Shown: positions 25,133 to 34,800 of the stretch, one piece after another
Layout of the letters: every line of letters starts with the position of its first letter
How positions within the stretch are numbered: position 1 is the stretch's first letter
Source of the DNA: Bog-756 sp963830165
Lineage (GTDB): Bacteria; Actinomycetota; Acidimicrobiia; Acidimicrobiales; RAAP-2
Length of the DNA stretch: 64,000 bases
Assembly (NCBI GenBank): GCA_963830165.1
Contig: CAWHKZ010000006.1
Coordinates: 186,001-250,000, forward strand
Direction of reading: 5' to 3'
Made by a program: the position numbers and the translations under genes
The notes under the pieces: generated by a model
What the model was told of the DNA's origin: nothing
Databases searched by the model: none
What the model saw: the letters and a program-made list of their open reading frames with translations, nothing else

Positions 25133-26370
25133 CGGTGCGCCGGGCCGGGTCCGGGCGCGAACCCGGCCAGCGGGTGTTCGTCACAGCTGCGGTCCGGCCG
25201 GCGTTCCGGGGTGACCACCGAGGGACGCGACGCCCGCACGGTCACCGGAACCTTGCGGGGACGGGCCGAGTGGTCGGGGGAGGGACGGGGTGCCTCGGCG
25301 CCGGACCGGGCATCGAGCGCGTGCTCGCCGTGCCCGAGGACGCACTCGGGGTCGGGTCCGTCCAGCGGGAGGCCGGTGAAGAACTTGGCCGCCATGCACC
25401 CGCCCCGGCAGGCGTCGTAGTGACCGCAGGAGCTACAGGCGCCGGCGCTCTGGGGCTCGCGCAGCTCGCGGAACAGCTCGGACTCCCGCCACACCGAGGT
25501 GAACCCCCCGGGGTCGCGGACGTTGCCGGCCAGGAACTCGTCGTGGATGGCGAACGGGCAGGCGTAGACGTCGCCCACCGGGTCCACCAGGCAGACCACC
25601 CGGCCCGCGCCGCACAGGTTGAGGCCGGGCAGGGCGTCGCCGTAGCCGGCCAGATGGAAGAAGGAGTCGCCGGTCAGCACCTCCTCGCCCCGGAGGACGA
25701 GCCAGTCGTAGAGCTGACGCTGCTGGTCGGCCGTCGGGTGCAGTTCGTCCCACACGTCGGCGCCGCGGCCGGACGGACGGAGCCGGGTGAGCCGGAGCTG
25801 GGCCCCGTAGTGGTCGGCGATGGCCTTGAAGGCGTCGAGCTGGCCCGCATTGTGGCGGGTGACGACCACCGAGAGCTTGAAGCCGGCGAAGCCGGCGGCG
25901 CGCAGTCGCTCCATGGCCGTCACCGCGGTGGCGAAGGAGCCTTCGCCCCGCACGGCGTCGTTGACGTCGGCGGTGGCCCCGTCGAGCGAGATCTGGACGT
26001 CGACGTAGTCGCTGGCCGCCAGGCGGGCGGCCACCTGCTCGGTGATCCGCGATCCGTTGGTCGAGAACTTCACGCCCACGTGGTGCGCGGTGGCGTAGTC
26101 GACGAGCTCCCAGAAGTCGGACCGGATGGTCGGTTCGCCACCCCCGATGTTGACGTAGAAGATCTGCATCCGCTCGAACTCGTCGATGAGGGCCCGGCAC
26201 TCCGCGGTCGAGAGCTCACGGGGGTCGCGCCGGCCCGAGCTGGACAGGCAGTGGACGCAGGCCAGGTTGCAGGCGTAGGTGAGCTCCCAGGTCAGGCAGA
26301 TGGGGGCGTCGAGGCCCTGCTCGAACCGGTCGACCAGTCGTGTCCCCGGCCGGGGGGCGAGGGCGGTCAC
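25129..26370 (-). CDS. mftC: Mycofactocin radical SAM maturase MftC
   Basis: 413 residues from GTG 26370 overlapping the mftB stop. Radical SAM cluster CNLACVHC (CxxxCxxC), GGEPTIR, STNGSRI; SPASM domain Cys in CGAGRVVCLVDPVGDVYACPF and CSSCGHYDACRGGCMAAKFF. MftC decarboxylates the C-terminal Tyr of MftA and forms the Val-Tyr C-C bond. Beyond the last cluster Cys the protein continues for about 65 Arg/Pro-rich residues, which look disordered. Confidence 0.96.
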   Translation of the reverse strand: MTALAPRPGTRLVDRFEQGLDAPICLTWELTYACNLACVHCLSSSGRRDPRELSTAECRALIDEFERMQIFYVNIGGGEPTIRSDFWELVDYATAHHVGVKFSTNGSRITEQVAARLAASDYVDVQISLDGATADVNDAVRGEGSFATAVTAMERLRAAGFAGFKLSVVVTRHNAGQLDAFKAIADHYGAQLRLTRLRPSGRGADVWDELHPTADQQRQLYDWLVLRGEEVLTGDSFFHLAGYGDALPGLNLCGAGRVVCLVDPVGDVYACPFAIHDEFLAGNVRDPGGFTSVWRESELFRELREPQSAGACSSCGHYDACRGGCMAAKFFTGLPLDGPDPECVLGHGEHALDARSGAEAPRPSPDHSARPRKVPVTVRASRPSVVTPERRPDRSCDEHPLAGFAPGPGPAHR

Positions 26371-26669
26371 GCCACGCGCTCGCAGATCATGCCCGAGTCG
26401 GCCAGGGTGGCCAGCGCCCGCTCGTAGGTGCCCAGCTCCTCGGGGGCCACACCGGCGGCCCGGCAGGCCTCGAGGCCCGAGGGTTGGTCGGCCAGTGATT
26501 CGACGACGGCCAGCAGCGTGCGGCTCTTCAGGAACGACAGCCGTCGGGTCCCGAAGTGGTAGGCCAGGGCGCCGAACGACTCGGGTCGCAGCGCCACCTG
26601 GGGGTGGAGCGCGTAGGGCCGCGAGGGGTCGAATGGCGCGCCGGTCGGCGGCGGGGTGACGGGAGGCAT
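26367..26669 (-). CDS. mftB: Mycofactocin peptide chaperone MftB
   Basis: 100 residues from ATG 26669; the frame is open further upstream only as a shadow of mftA and mftR. The RRE-type core YALHPQVALRPESFGALAYH, FGTRRLSFLKSRTLL and a C-terminal ERALATLADSGMI are as in MftB, which binds the MftA leader and delivers it to MftC. 41 bp after mftA; GTGA overlap with mftC. Confidence 0.93.
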   Translation of the reverse strand: MPPVTPPPTGAPFDPSRPYALHPQVALRPESFGALAYHFGTRRLSFLKSRTLLAVVESLADQPSGLEACRAAGVAPEELGTYERALATLADSGMICERVA

Positions 26670-26710
26670 GTCGGGTCGGTTCCGGGGCGTCGGGGGGTGC
26701 GGGCGTCGAC

Positions 26711-26857
26711 CTAGTAGACGCCGCACATCCCGTCGATGGAGACGTCCTCGACGAGCAGGTCGCTCTCGACCAGAGCCTCGGCGGGCGGGCCGGCGGTCGT
26801 CGGGGCCTCCTCGGCGGGGCCGGCGGTGGTGCTCTCCTCGTTCGTCGTGACGGTCAT
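26711..26857 (-). CDS. mftA: Mycofactocin precursor peptide MftA
   Basis: 48 residues from ATG 26857, with a GGAGG ribosome site 5 nt upstream; an upstream in-frame ATG at 26929 would enter the divergent mftR region. Leader is Thr/Glu/Ala-rich, followed by LVESDLLVEDVSIDGMCGVY; the C-terminal IDGMCGVY is the canonical mycofactocin core whose last Val-Tyr becomes the cofactor. First gene of the 13-gene operon. Confidence 0.97.
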   Translation of the reverse strand: MTVTTNEESTTAGPAEEAPTTAGPPAEALVESDLLVEDVSIDGMCGVY

Positions 26858-26902
26858 GGATCCTCCGGTGATCGGCCGGCGCAGGGCCGGGGCGGGTCGG
26901 TG

Positions 26903-26920
26903 GGTGCAATTTAGTGCACC
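26903..26920. promoter_or_regulatory. Inverted repeat in the mftA-mftR divergent region, candidate MftR operator
   Basis: GGTGCA-ATTTAG-TGCACC, a perfect 6-bp inverted repeat with 6-bp spacer, located 46 bp before the mftA ATG and 39 bp before the chosen mftR ATG. TetR proteins commonly bind such dyads. The AT-rich stretch 26907-26935 would hold the promoters. Confidence 0.6.
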
Positions 26921-26958
26921 GGATGCCAAAATGGAAGCGTGACGACCGGGCGGGGCCG

Positions 26959-27552
26959 ATGACGACGGGGGACGGGGCGACGCGGGGCCGTCCGGCGGCC
27001 ACGACCCGCCGGGACGTGGCCCGCGCCGCGCTCGACCTCTTCGCCCGCCGGGGGTACGACGAGACGACCGTAGACGACATCGCCGCCGCGGTGGGGATCT
27101 CGCGCCGCACGTTCTTCCGCTACTACGAGTCCAAGCCCGACGTCGTGTGGGGGGAGTTCGACATCGAGCTCGTCCGCCTGCGCGACAGTCTGACCGAGGC
27201 CCCGGCCGACGACCCCCTGATGGACGTCCTGCGGCGGTCGGTCATGGCCACCAACCGCTTCGGGGCCGGCGAGCTCGACGAGCTGCGGATCCGGATGGTG
27301 CTCATCGGCACGGTCCCGGACCTGGTGGCGCACTCCGCCGTCCGCTACGAGGAGTGGTGCGACGTGGTGGCCGCCTTCGCCGCGTCGCGCCTCGGCGGTT
27401 CGCCCGGGGACCTCGGCCCCCAGACGGTGGCCCGGGCGGCGCTGGGTGCGGCCATGGCCGCGTTCGCCTGCTGGGCCCGCGGCGAGGGGGGCGACCTCGT
27501 GGCCGAGGTGGACCGGGCGTTCCGGCTCCTGGCCACGGGCTTCGCCGGCTAG
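26959..27552 (+). CDS. mftR: Mycofactocin system TetR-family regulator MftR
   Basis: 197 residues from ATG 26959, chosen because this gives the family length and keeps the operator outside the gene; GTG 26914 and ATG 26923 are in frame but lie in the operator. N-terminal TetR helix-turn-helix: TRRDVARAALDLFARRGYDE, TTVDDIAAAVGISRRTFFRY, YESKPDVVW. Known MftR represses mft genes and responds to long-chain acyl-CoA. Divergent from mftA. Confidence 0.92.
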   Translation: MTTGDGATRGRPAATTRRDVARAALDLFARRGYDETTVDDIAAAVGISRRTFFRYYESKPDVVWGEFDIELVRLRDSLTEAPADDPLMDVLRRSVMATNRFGAGELDELRIRMVLIGTVPDLVAHSAVRYEEWCDVVAAFAASRLGGSPGDLGPQTVARAALGAAMAAFACWARGEGGDLVAEVDRAFRLLATGFAG

Positions 27553-27647
27553 GACCGGGGTCGACAGGTCGACGGGACCGACCGGGCGGCGCGATGCTGG
27601 TCCCTCGACGAACGGCGCCGCGGGGTGCCGTCGAAGGGGAGGACCAC

Positions 27648-28799
27648 ATGAAGATCCGTGCCGCCGTCTGTTCCGGGCTCCACGAGCCCTGGAAGACCGA
27701 GGAGATCGAGATCGACGCTCCGCACGCCCACGAGGTGACGGTCGAGATGGCCTTCGCCGGGATGTGCCACTCCGACGAGCACCTCCGCAGTGGGGACATC
27801 AGCGTCGACCCCGACGTCCTGGCGGTCTTCGGCGTGGACTCCCTCTTCCCGTGCATCGGCGGCCACGAGGGCGCCGGCGTCGTGGTCGAAGTGGGCGAGG
27901 GCGTCGAGACGGTGGCGGTGGGGGACCACGTGGCTGCCGCGTTCATGCCGGCCTGCGGCACCTGCTTCTGGTGCGCCTCGGGACGCCAGCACTTGTGCGA
28001 CCTGGGCATGTTCACCCTCGCCGGCCCGATGATGGGGGACATGACCTGGCGGCACCACCTGGGGGAGGCCAACCTCAACCGGATGACCCAGCTCGGGACC
28101 TTCGCCGACCACATGGTGGTCAACGAGGCGTCGTTGGTGAAGATCGACCCGACCGCCTCGCTCAAGGCCGCGGCACTCATCAGCTGCGGGATCTCCACCG
28201 GGTTCGGCTCGGCCGTCGACCGGGCGAAGGTGCGGCCGGGCGAGACCGTCGTCGTCGTCGGCTGCGGGGGCGTCGGCTCCGGGGCGCTGCAGGGCGCCCG
28301 CCTGGCCGGCGCCCGTCAGATCGTCGCCGTGGACCCGGTGCCCTTCAAGCTCGAGAAGGCCACGAAGATCGGCGCCACCCACACGGCCGCCTCGATGCTC
28401 GAGGCCAACCTGATGCTGCCCGACCTCACCGAGGGTCGCATGGCCGACGTCGTCATCCTCACCCCGGGTGTGCTGACCGGGGACCTCGTGGCACCGGCCA
28501 TGGCCCTGGCCTCCAAGGACGGCCGGGTGGTCACCACGGCCATCGCCCCGTTCAACCAGAACCAGGTCGACCTCAACCTGTTCAACTTCGCCATGTTCAA
28601 CCAGGCGCTGCTGGGCACGGTCTTCGGCTCGGTGAGCCCGCGGGTCCAGATCCCCAACCTGCTCCGGCTCTACGAGGCCGGCATGCTGGAGATCGACGAC
28701 CTGATCACCCGGGAGTACTCGCTCGACCAGGTCCAGGACGGCTACGACGACCTGGCCGCCGGCACCAACATCCGGGGCATCGTCAGCTTCGACGTCTGA
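27648..28799 (+). CDS. NDMA-dependent-type zinc alcohol dehydrogenase
   Basis: 383 residues; GGGGAGG ribosome site 6 nt before ATG 27648. Catalytic-zinc Cys-His in GMCHSDEHLRSG and GGHEGAGVV, structural-zinc CGTCFWCASGRQHLC, NAD Rossmann VVVVGCGGVGSGALQGARLA. The sequence class (MKxRAAVCSGLHEPWKTEEIE start, EANLN insert) is that of the MDR alcohol dehydrogenases with tightly bound NADH that need an artificial acceptor such as NDMA in vitro and mycofactocin in vivo. Placement after mftR supports this. Confidence 0.9.
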   Translation: MKIRAAVCSGLHEPWKTEEIEIDAPHAHEVTVEMAFAGMCHSDEHLRSGDISVDPDVLAVFGVDSLFPCIGGHEGAGVVVEVGEGVETVAVGDHVAAAFMPACGTCFWCASGRQHLCDLGMFTLAGPMMGDMTWRHHLGEANLNRMTQLGTFADHMVVNEASLVKIDPTASLKAAALISCGISTGFGSAVDRAKVRPGETVVVVGCGGVGSGALQGARLAGARQIVAVDPVPFKLEKATKIGATHTAASMLEANLMLPDLTEGRMADVVILTPGVLTGDLVAPAMALASKDGRVVTTAIAPFNQNQVDLNLFNFAMFNQALLGTVFGSVSPRVQIPNLLRLYEAGMLEIDDLITREYSLDQVQDGYDDLAAGTNIRGIVSFDV

Positions 28800-28820
28800 G
28801 CCCCCTCGGGGCACGGTACT

Positions 28821-28847
28821 CGCCCGGCGGGCGGTGCCGCCCGGGCG
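28821..28847. terminator. GC-rich hairpin between convergent genes
   Basis: CGGGCGG-TG-CCGCCCG (28828-28843) nested with CGCCCGG (28821-28827) / CCGGGCG (28841-28847) lies in the 96-bp gap between the alcohol dehydrogenase and the convergent giant surface gene; likely bidirectional. Confidence 0.5.
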
Positions 28848-28895
28848 GATCAGCGCGGCGCACCTGGCCCGCGCCGACCCGCCCGGTCGCCCGCA

Positions 28896-31800
28896 TCAGC
28901 TGTAGGTGTAGCGGTCGCCGGCGCCGGTGGCCGACGTCCCCTCGGGCGTGGTGACGGTCACGTCGACCGGGCCCGCGGCCCCGGGCGGGGCCTCGACGGT
29001 GATCTCGGTCCCCTTGGCGTTGGCCTTGAAGCTCGCGGCGGCCACCGTCCCGAAGGAGACCGAGGTCGCCCCGCTCAGGCCCGAGCCCACGATGGTGACC
29101 TTGGTGCCGCCCGAGGCCGGTCCCGAGGTCACCGACAGCGAGCTGACGGTGGGCGGGGAGTACGTGAACTGGTCCGAGGGGCCGGTGAGCGTGGGACCGG
29201 CCGCCGTGGTCACCACGACGTCGACGGTGCCCGCCCCATGGGCCGGCGCCAGGACGGTGACCTTCGTCCCCTTGGCGTTGGCCTTGACGCCGGTGGCGGG
29301 GACGCCACCGAAGTCCACCGAACTCGGTGCGACGAGCCCGGTGCCCACGATGGTGACCTTGGTGCCGCCCGAGGCCGGTCCCGAGGTCACCGACAGCGAG
29401 CTGACGGTGGGCGGGGAGTACGTGAACTGGTCCGAGGGGCCGGTCAGCGTGGGACCGGCCGCCGTGGTCACCACGACGTCGACGGTGCCCGCCCCATGGG
29501 CCGGCGCCAGGACGGTGACCTTCGTCCCCTTGGCGTTGGCCTTGACGCCGGTGGCGGGGACGCCACCGAAGTCCACCGAACTCGGTGCCACGAGCCCGGT
29601 GCCCACGATGGTGACCTTGGTGCCGCCCGAGGCGGGCCCGGTGGCGGGACCGACCGAGGTGATCACCGGGCCCACCACCGTCCAGGTGAAGGTGGACTGA
29701 CCGGAGAAGCCGGATCCGTCGGTCGCCGTGACGGTGACCGACGCCACTCCGGAGCGGGTCGGGGTGCCGGTGATGGTGCCGGTGGTCGGGGCGATGGAGA
29801 GCCCCGCCGGAAGTCCCGTGGCCGAGAACGTGAGGGTGGCGGTGGGCGACGAGTCGGTCGCCGCGACGGGGAGCGCTGTCACCGCCGTCCCCACGTGGGC
29901 CGTCTGGTCACCCGGCGAGGCGACGGTCACGGTGTCGGTCACCGTCCAGGTGAAGGAGACCGATCCCGAGTAGCCGGCACCGTCGGTGGCCGTCAGGGTG
30001 ACCGAGGAGGTGCCCGCCGTCGCCGGCGCGCCGCTGATGGTGCCCGACGACGGGTCGATGGACAGGCCGGCCGGGAGCCCGGTGGCCGACCAGGTGAGCG
30101 TCGCACCGGACGCCGAGTCGGTGGCCGAGGAGGCCAGCGGCGCGATGGCCGCACCCGAGACGTCGTCCTGGGCGCTCGGGTTGGCCACCGAGACGGTGTC
30201 GGTCACCGTCCAGGTGAAGGTGGCCGAGCTGGACGAGCCCGAGTCGTCGGTGGCCGTGATGGTCACCGACGAGGTGCCCCCGGAGGCCGGAGTGCCCGTG
30301 ATGGTGCCCGACGACGGGTCGATGGACAGGCCGGCCGGGAGCCCGGTGGCCGACCAGGTGAGCGTCGCACCGGACGCCGAGTCGGCGGCCGAGGAGGCCA
30401 GCGGCGCGATGGCCGTGCCCGAGACGTCGGACTGGTCGCCCGGCGAGGTGACGGTCAGGGTGTTGGTGATCGACCACGAGAAGGTGGCCGACCCGGAGTA
30501 GCCCGAGCCGTCGGTGGCCGTCAGGGTGACCGAGGACGTGCCCGCCACCGTCGGGGTGCCCGTGATGGTGCCCGACGACGGGTCGATGGACAGGCCGGCC
30601 GGGAGCCCGGTGGCCGACCAGGTGAAGGTCTGGCCCGACCCGCTGTCGGTGGCCGAGGAGGCCAGCGGCGCGATGGCCGCACCCGAGACGTCGGACTGGT
30701 CGCCCGGCGACGCGACGGTCAGGGAGTCGGTCACTGTCCAGGTGAAGGTGACCGAGCCGGAGTAGCCCGAGCCGTCGGTGGCTGTGACGGCGACCGAGGA
30801 CGTGCCCCCGGAGGTCGGCGTGCCCGTGATGGTGCCCGACGACGGATCGATGGACAGGCCGGCCGGGAGTCCGGTGGCCGACCAGGTGAGGGTCTGGCCC
30901 GATCCGCTGTCGGTGGCCGAGGAGACCACCGGCGTGATGGCGGTGCCGGAGGCGTCGGTCTGGTCACCCGGCGAGGCGACGGTCACGGTGTCGGTCACCG
31001 TCCAGGTGAAGGAGACCGATCCCGAGTAGCCGGCACCGTCGGTGGCCGTCAGGGTGACCGAGGAGGTGCCCGCCGTCGCCGGCGCGCCGCTGATGGTGCC
31101 CGATGACGGGTCGATGGACAGTCCGTCGGGCAGTCCGGTGGCCGACCAGGTCAGCGTGGCACCGGACGCCGAGTCGGTGGCCGAGGAGGCCAGCGGCGCG
31201 ATGGCCGCACCCGAGACGTCGTCCTGGGCGCTCGGGTTGGCCACCGAGACGGTGTCGGTCACCGTCCAGGTGAAGGTGGCCGAGCTGGACGAGCCCGAGT
31301 CGTCGGTGGCCGTGATGGTCACCGACAAGGTGCCCCCGGAGGCCGGAGTGCCCGTGATGGTGCCCGACGACGGGTCGATGGACAGGCCGGCCGGGAGCCC
31401 GGTGGCCGACCAGGTGAGCGTCGCACCGGACGCCGAGTCGGCGGCCGAGGAGGCCAGCGGCGCGATGGCCGTGCCCGAGACGTCGGACTGGTCGCCCGGC
31501 GAGGTGACGGTCAGGGTGTTGGTGATCGACCACGAGAAGGTGGCCGACCCGGAGTAGCCCGAGCCGTCGGTGGCCGTCAGGGTGACCGAGGACGTGCCCG
31601 CCACCGTCGGGGTGCCCGTGATGGTGCCCGACGACGGGTCGATGGACAGGCCGGCCGGGAGCCCGGTGGCCGACCAGGTCAGCGTCGCACCGGACGCCGA
31701 GTCGGCGGCCGAGGAGGCCAGCGGTGTGATGGTCGTGCCGGAGGGCGAGGTCTGGTCACCCGGGTCGGTCACCGCCACGGTGTCCGTCACCGTCCAGGTG

Positions 31801-34800
31801 AACGTGGCCGAGCCCGAGTATCCGGCGCCGTCGGTGGCCGTGAGCGTCACCGAGGACGTCCCGGCCGTGGTCGGCGTGCCCGAGACCACCCCGGTCGTCG
31901 GATCGATCGACAGGCCGGAGGGCAGGCCCGTGGCCGCGAAGGTCAGGACGGAGGCCGACGACGAATCGGACGCCGACGAGGCGAGCGGGGTGATGGCCGC
32001 GCCGGAGACGTCGGACTGGGTGCCCGGATTCGCCACGGACACGGTGTTTGCCACCGTCCACGTGAACGTCGTGGAGCCCGAGTACCCGGCGGCATCGGTG
32101 GCCGTCACCACAGGTGCGTAGGCGCCTCCGGTGGTCGGCGTGCCCGAGATGGCGCCCGACGACGGGTCGATGGACAGGCCGGTCGGGAGCCCGGAGGCCG
32201 ACCAGGTGAAGGTCTCACCGGTCCCGGAGTCGGTGGCCGAGGAGCCGAGCGGCGTGATGGCCGTGCCCGACGTGTCCAGCTGCGTTCCGGGGTCGGCAAC
32301 GCTCACGACGTCGGTGACGGTCCAGGAGAACGAGGACGACCCGGCGAAGCCGGAACCGTCGGTGGCGACAACGGTCACCGACGACGTTCCCCCGGCGGTC
32401 GGCGTGCCCGTGATGGTGCCCGACGACGGGTCGATGGACAGGCCGGTCGGGAGCCCGGTGGCCGACCAGGTGAAGGTCTCACCGGTCCCGGAGTCGGTCG
32501 CCGAGTCGCCCAGCGGGGCGATGGCGGATCCGGACACGTCCGACTGGGCACCCAGTCCGGCGACGCTCACGGTATTGGTGACGGTCCAGGTGAACGACGT
32601 CGCACCCGACTGGCCCGAGCCGTCGGTGGCCGTCAGCGTCACCGAGGAGGTGCCGGCCGTGGTCGGCGTGCCGGTGATGGTCCCGGTCGAGGAGTTGATC
32701 GAGAGCCCGGCGGGCAGGCCGGTGGCCGACCAGGTGAGGGTGGCCCCGGACTGGGAGTCGGTGGCCGAGGCGGCCAGGCCGCTGATGGCGGTCCCGGACA
32801 CGGCCGACTGGTTGCCGGGATTGGCGACGGCCACCGTGTTGGAGATGGTCCAGGTGAACGTCGTGGAACCGGAGAAGCCGGATCCGTCGGTGGCCTCGAG
32901 GGTCACCGAGGACGTGCCGGCCGTGGTCGGCGTGCCGGTGATGGTCCCGGTCGAGGAGTTGATCGAGAGCCCGGCGGGCAGGCCGGTGGCCGACCAGGTG
33001 AGGGTGGCCCCGGACCCCGAGTCGGTGGCCGAGTTCGTGACCGCGCTGATGGCCGAGCCGGTGGACGAGGACTGGTTGCCCGGATTGGCGACGGCCACCG
33101 TGTTGGAGGTGGTCCAGGTGAACGAGGCCGTGCCCGAGGAGCCCGACCCGTCGGTGGCCTTGATCGTCACCGAGGACGTGCCGGCCGTGGTCGGCGTGCC
33201 GGTGATGGTCCCGGTCGAGGAGTTGATCGACAGCCCGGCGGGCAGGCCGGTGGCCGACCAGGTGAGGGTGGCCCCGGACTGGGAGTCGGTGGCCGAGTTC
33301 GTGACCGCGCTGATGGCCGAGCCGGTGATCGACGACTGGCTGCCCGGGTTGGCGACCGACACCGTGTTGGAAGTGGTCCAGGTGAACGAGGCCGTGCCCG
33401 AGTAGCCCGACCCGTCGGTGGCCTTGATCGTCACCGAGGAGGTGCCGGCCGTGGTCGGCGTGCCGGTGATCGTTCCGGTGGAGGAGTTGATCGAGAGCCC
33501 GGCGGGCAGGCCGGTGGCCGACCAGGTGAGGGTGGCCCCGGACTGGGAGTCGGTGGCCGAGGCGGCCAGGCCGCTGATGGCCGAGCCGGTGGTCGACGAC
33601 TGGCTGCCCGGGTTGGCGACCGCCACCGTGTTGGAGACGTTCCAGGTGAACGAGGTCGAGGCCGACAGGGCTTCGGAGTCGGTGGCCGTGACGGTCACCG
33701 AGCAGGCGCACGCCGCGGTCGGTGTGCCGGTGACGGCCCCGGACGAGGGGTTGATCGACAGCCCGGCGGGCAGGCCGGAGGCCGCGAAGGTGACCGAGTT
33801 GCCGCCCGTGGTGTCGTGGGGTGCGGCGATGGTCAGCGAGGAGACGGCCGAGCCCGAGACGTTCGACTGGGTCCCCGGGTTGGTGACCGAGAGCTGGTCG
33901 ACGTTCCAGGTCAGGGTGATGGAGCCGGCCGTGCCGGCACCGCTCGTGCCGCCGCCCGCCGAGCCGGCCGCGTAGGTGACGCTGGTGTCGTAGGGGGACT
34001 TGGCGACCGAGCCACCGCCCCCGCCACCGCCGGCACTGTCGTTGCCCGTGGTGCAGTAGTCCTGGGACCCGTTGCCCCCGCCCCCGCCGGCGCCGGCACC
34101 GCCGCCACCGGCCGACGTGGTCCCCTCGTTGCCGCCGTTGTGGGCCGAGCTCGCCGACCCGGCGGCCGGGGTGCCCCCGGCCGTCCCGCCGCTGCCGCCG
34201 CCCTGGCTGTCGCCGCTGGTGCCACCGCCGGCACCGGCGCTGCTGGCGCCGCTCCCGCCCGACTCACCGGCACCTCCGGTCCCGCCGGCGCTCGAGTTCC
34301 CGTCACAGCCGTGGGAGCCGCCGCCGCCGCCACCGCCACCGCCGACGGCGACCAGCGTGCCGCTGGAGCCCGTCCCGAGGAACAGCCCCGTGGCGCCGCC
34401 CCCGGCGCCACCCGACGCCGCCCCCTGGACCGAGGCCGACTCGGACGACGACTGGCCGCCGTTGCCCCCGGCCTCGTAGCCGGAGCCGCCGGTCGATCCG
34501 CCGGCCGTGCAGCTGGAGAGCGAGGAGTTGCAGTTGTTGCCGCCACCGCCACCGCCACCGAGCTGGACGGCGACCTCACCGGTCGTGTGGGTGAGGGCGA
34601 ACGTGCCGCTCACCTTGCCGCCGGCCCCGCCCGACGACGACGAGTTGTTCGAACCGCCGCCGCCACCGCCGCCACCGCTCAGGGTCACGGTCGCCGACAC
34701 CGTGCCCGCCGGCGGGGTGGCCGTCACGAAGCCCGTGGTGTTCGGCGTGGAGCTCCACGAGGCGGCCACCGCCGTGGTCGTGGCCGAGGCCACGCCGGGG

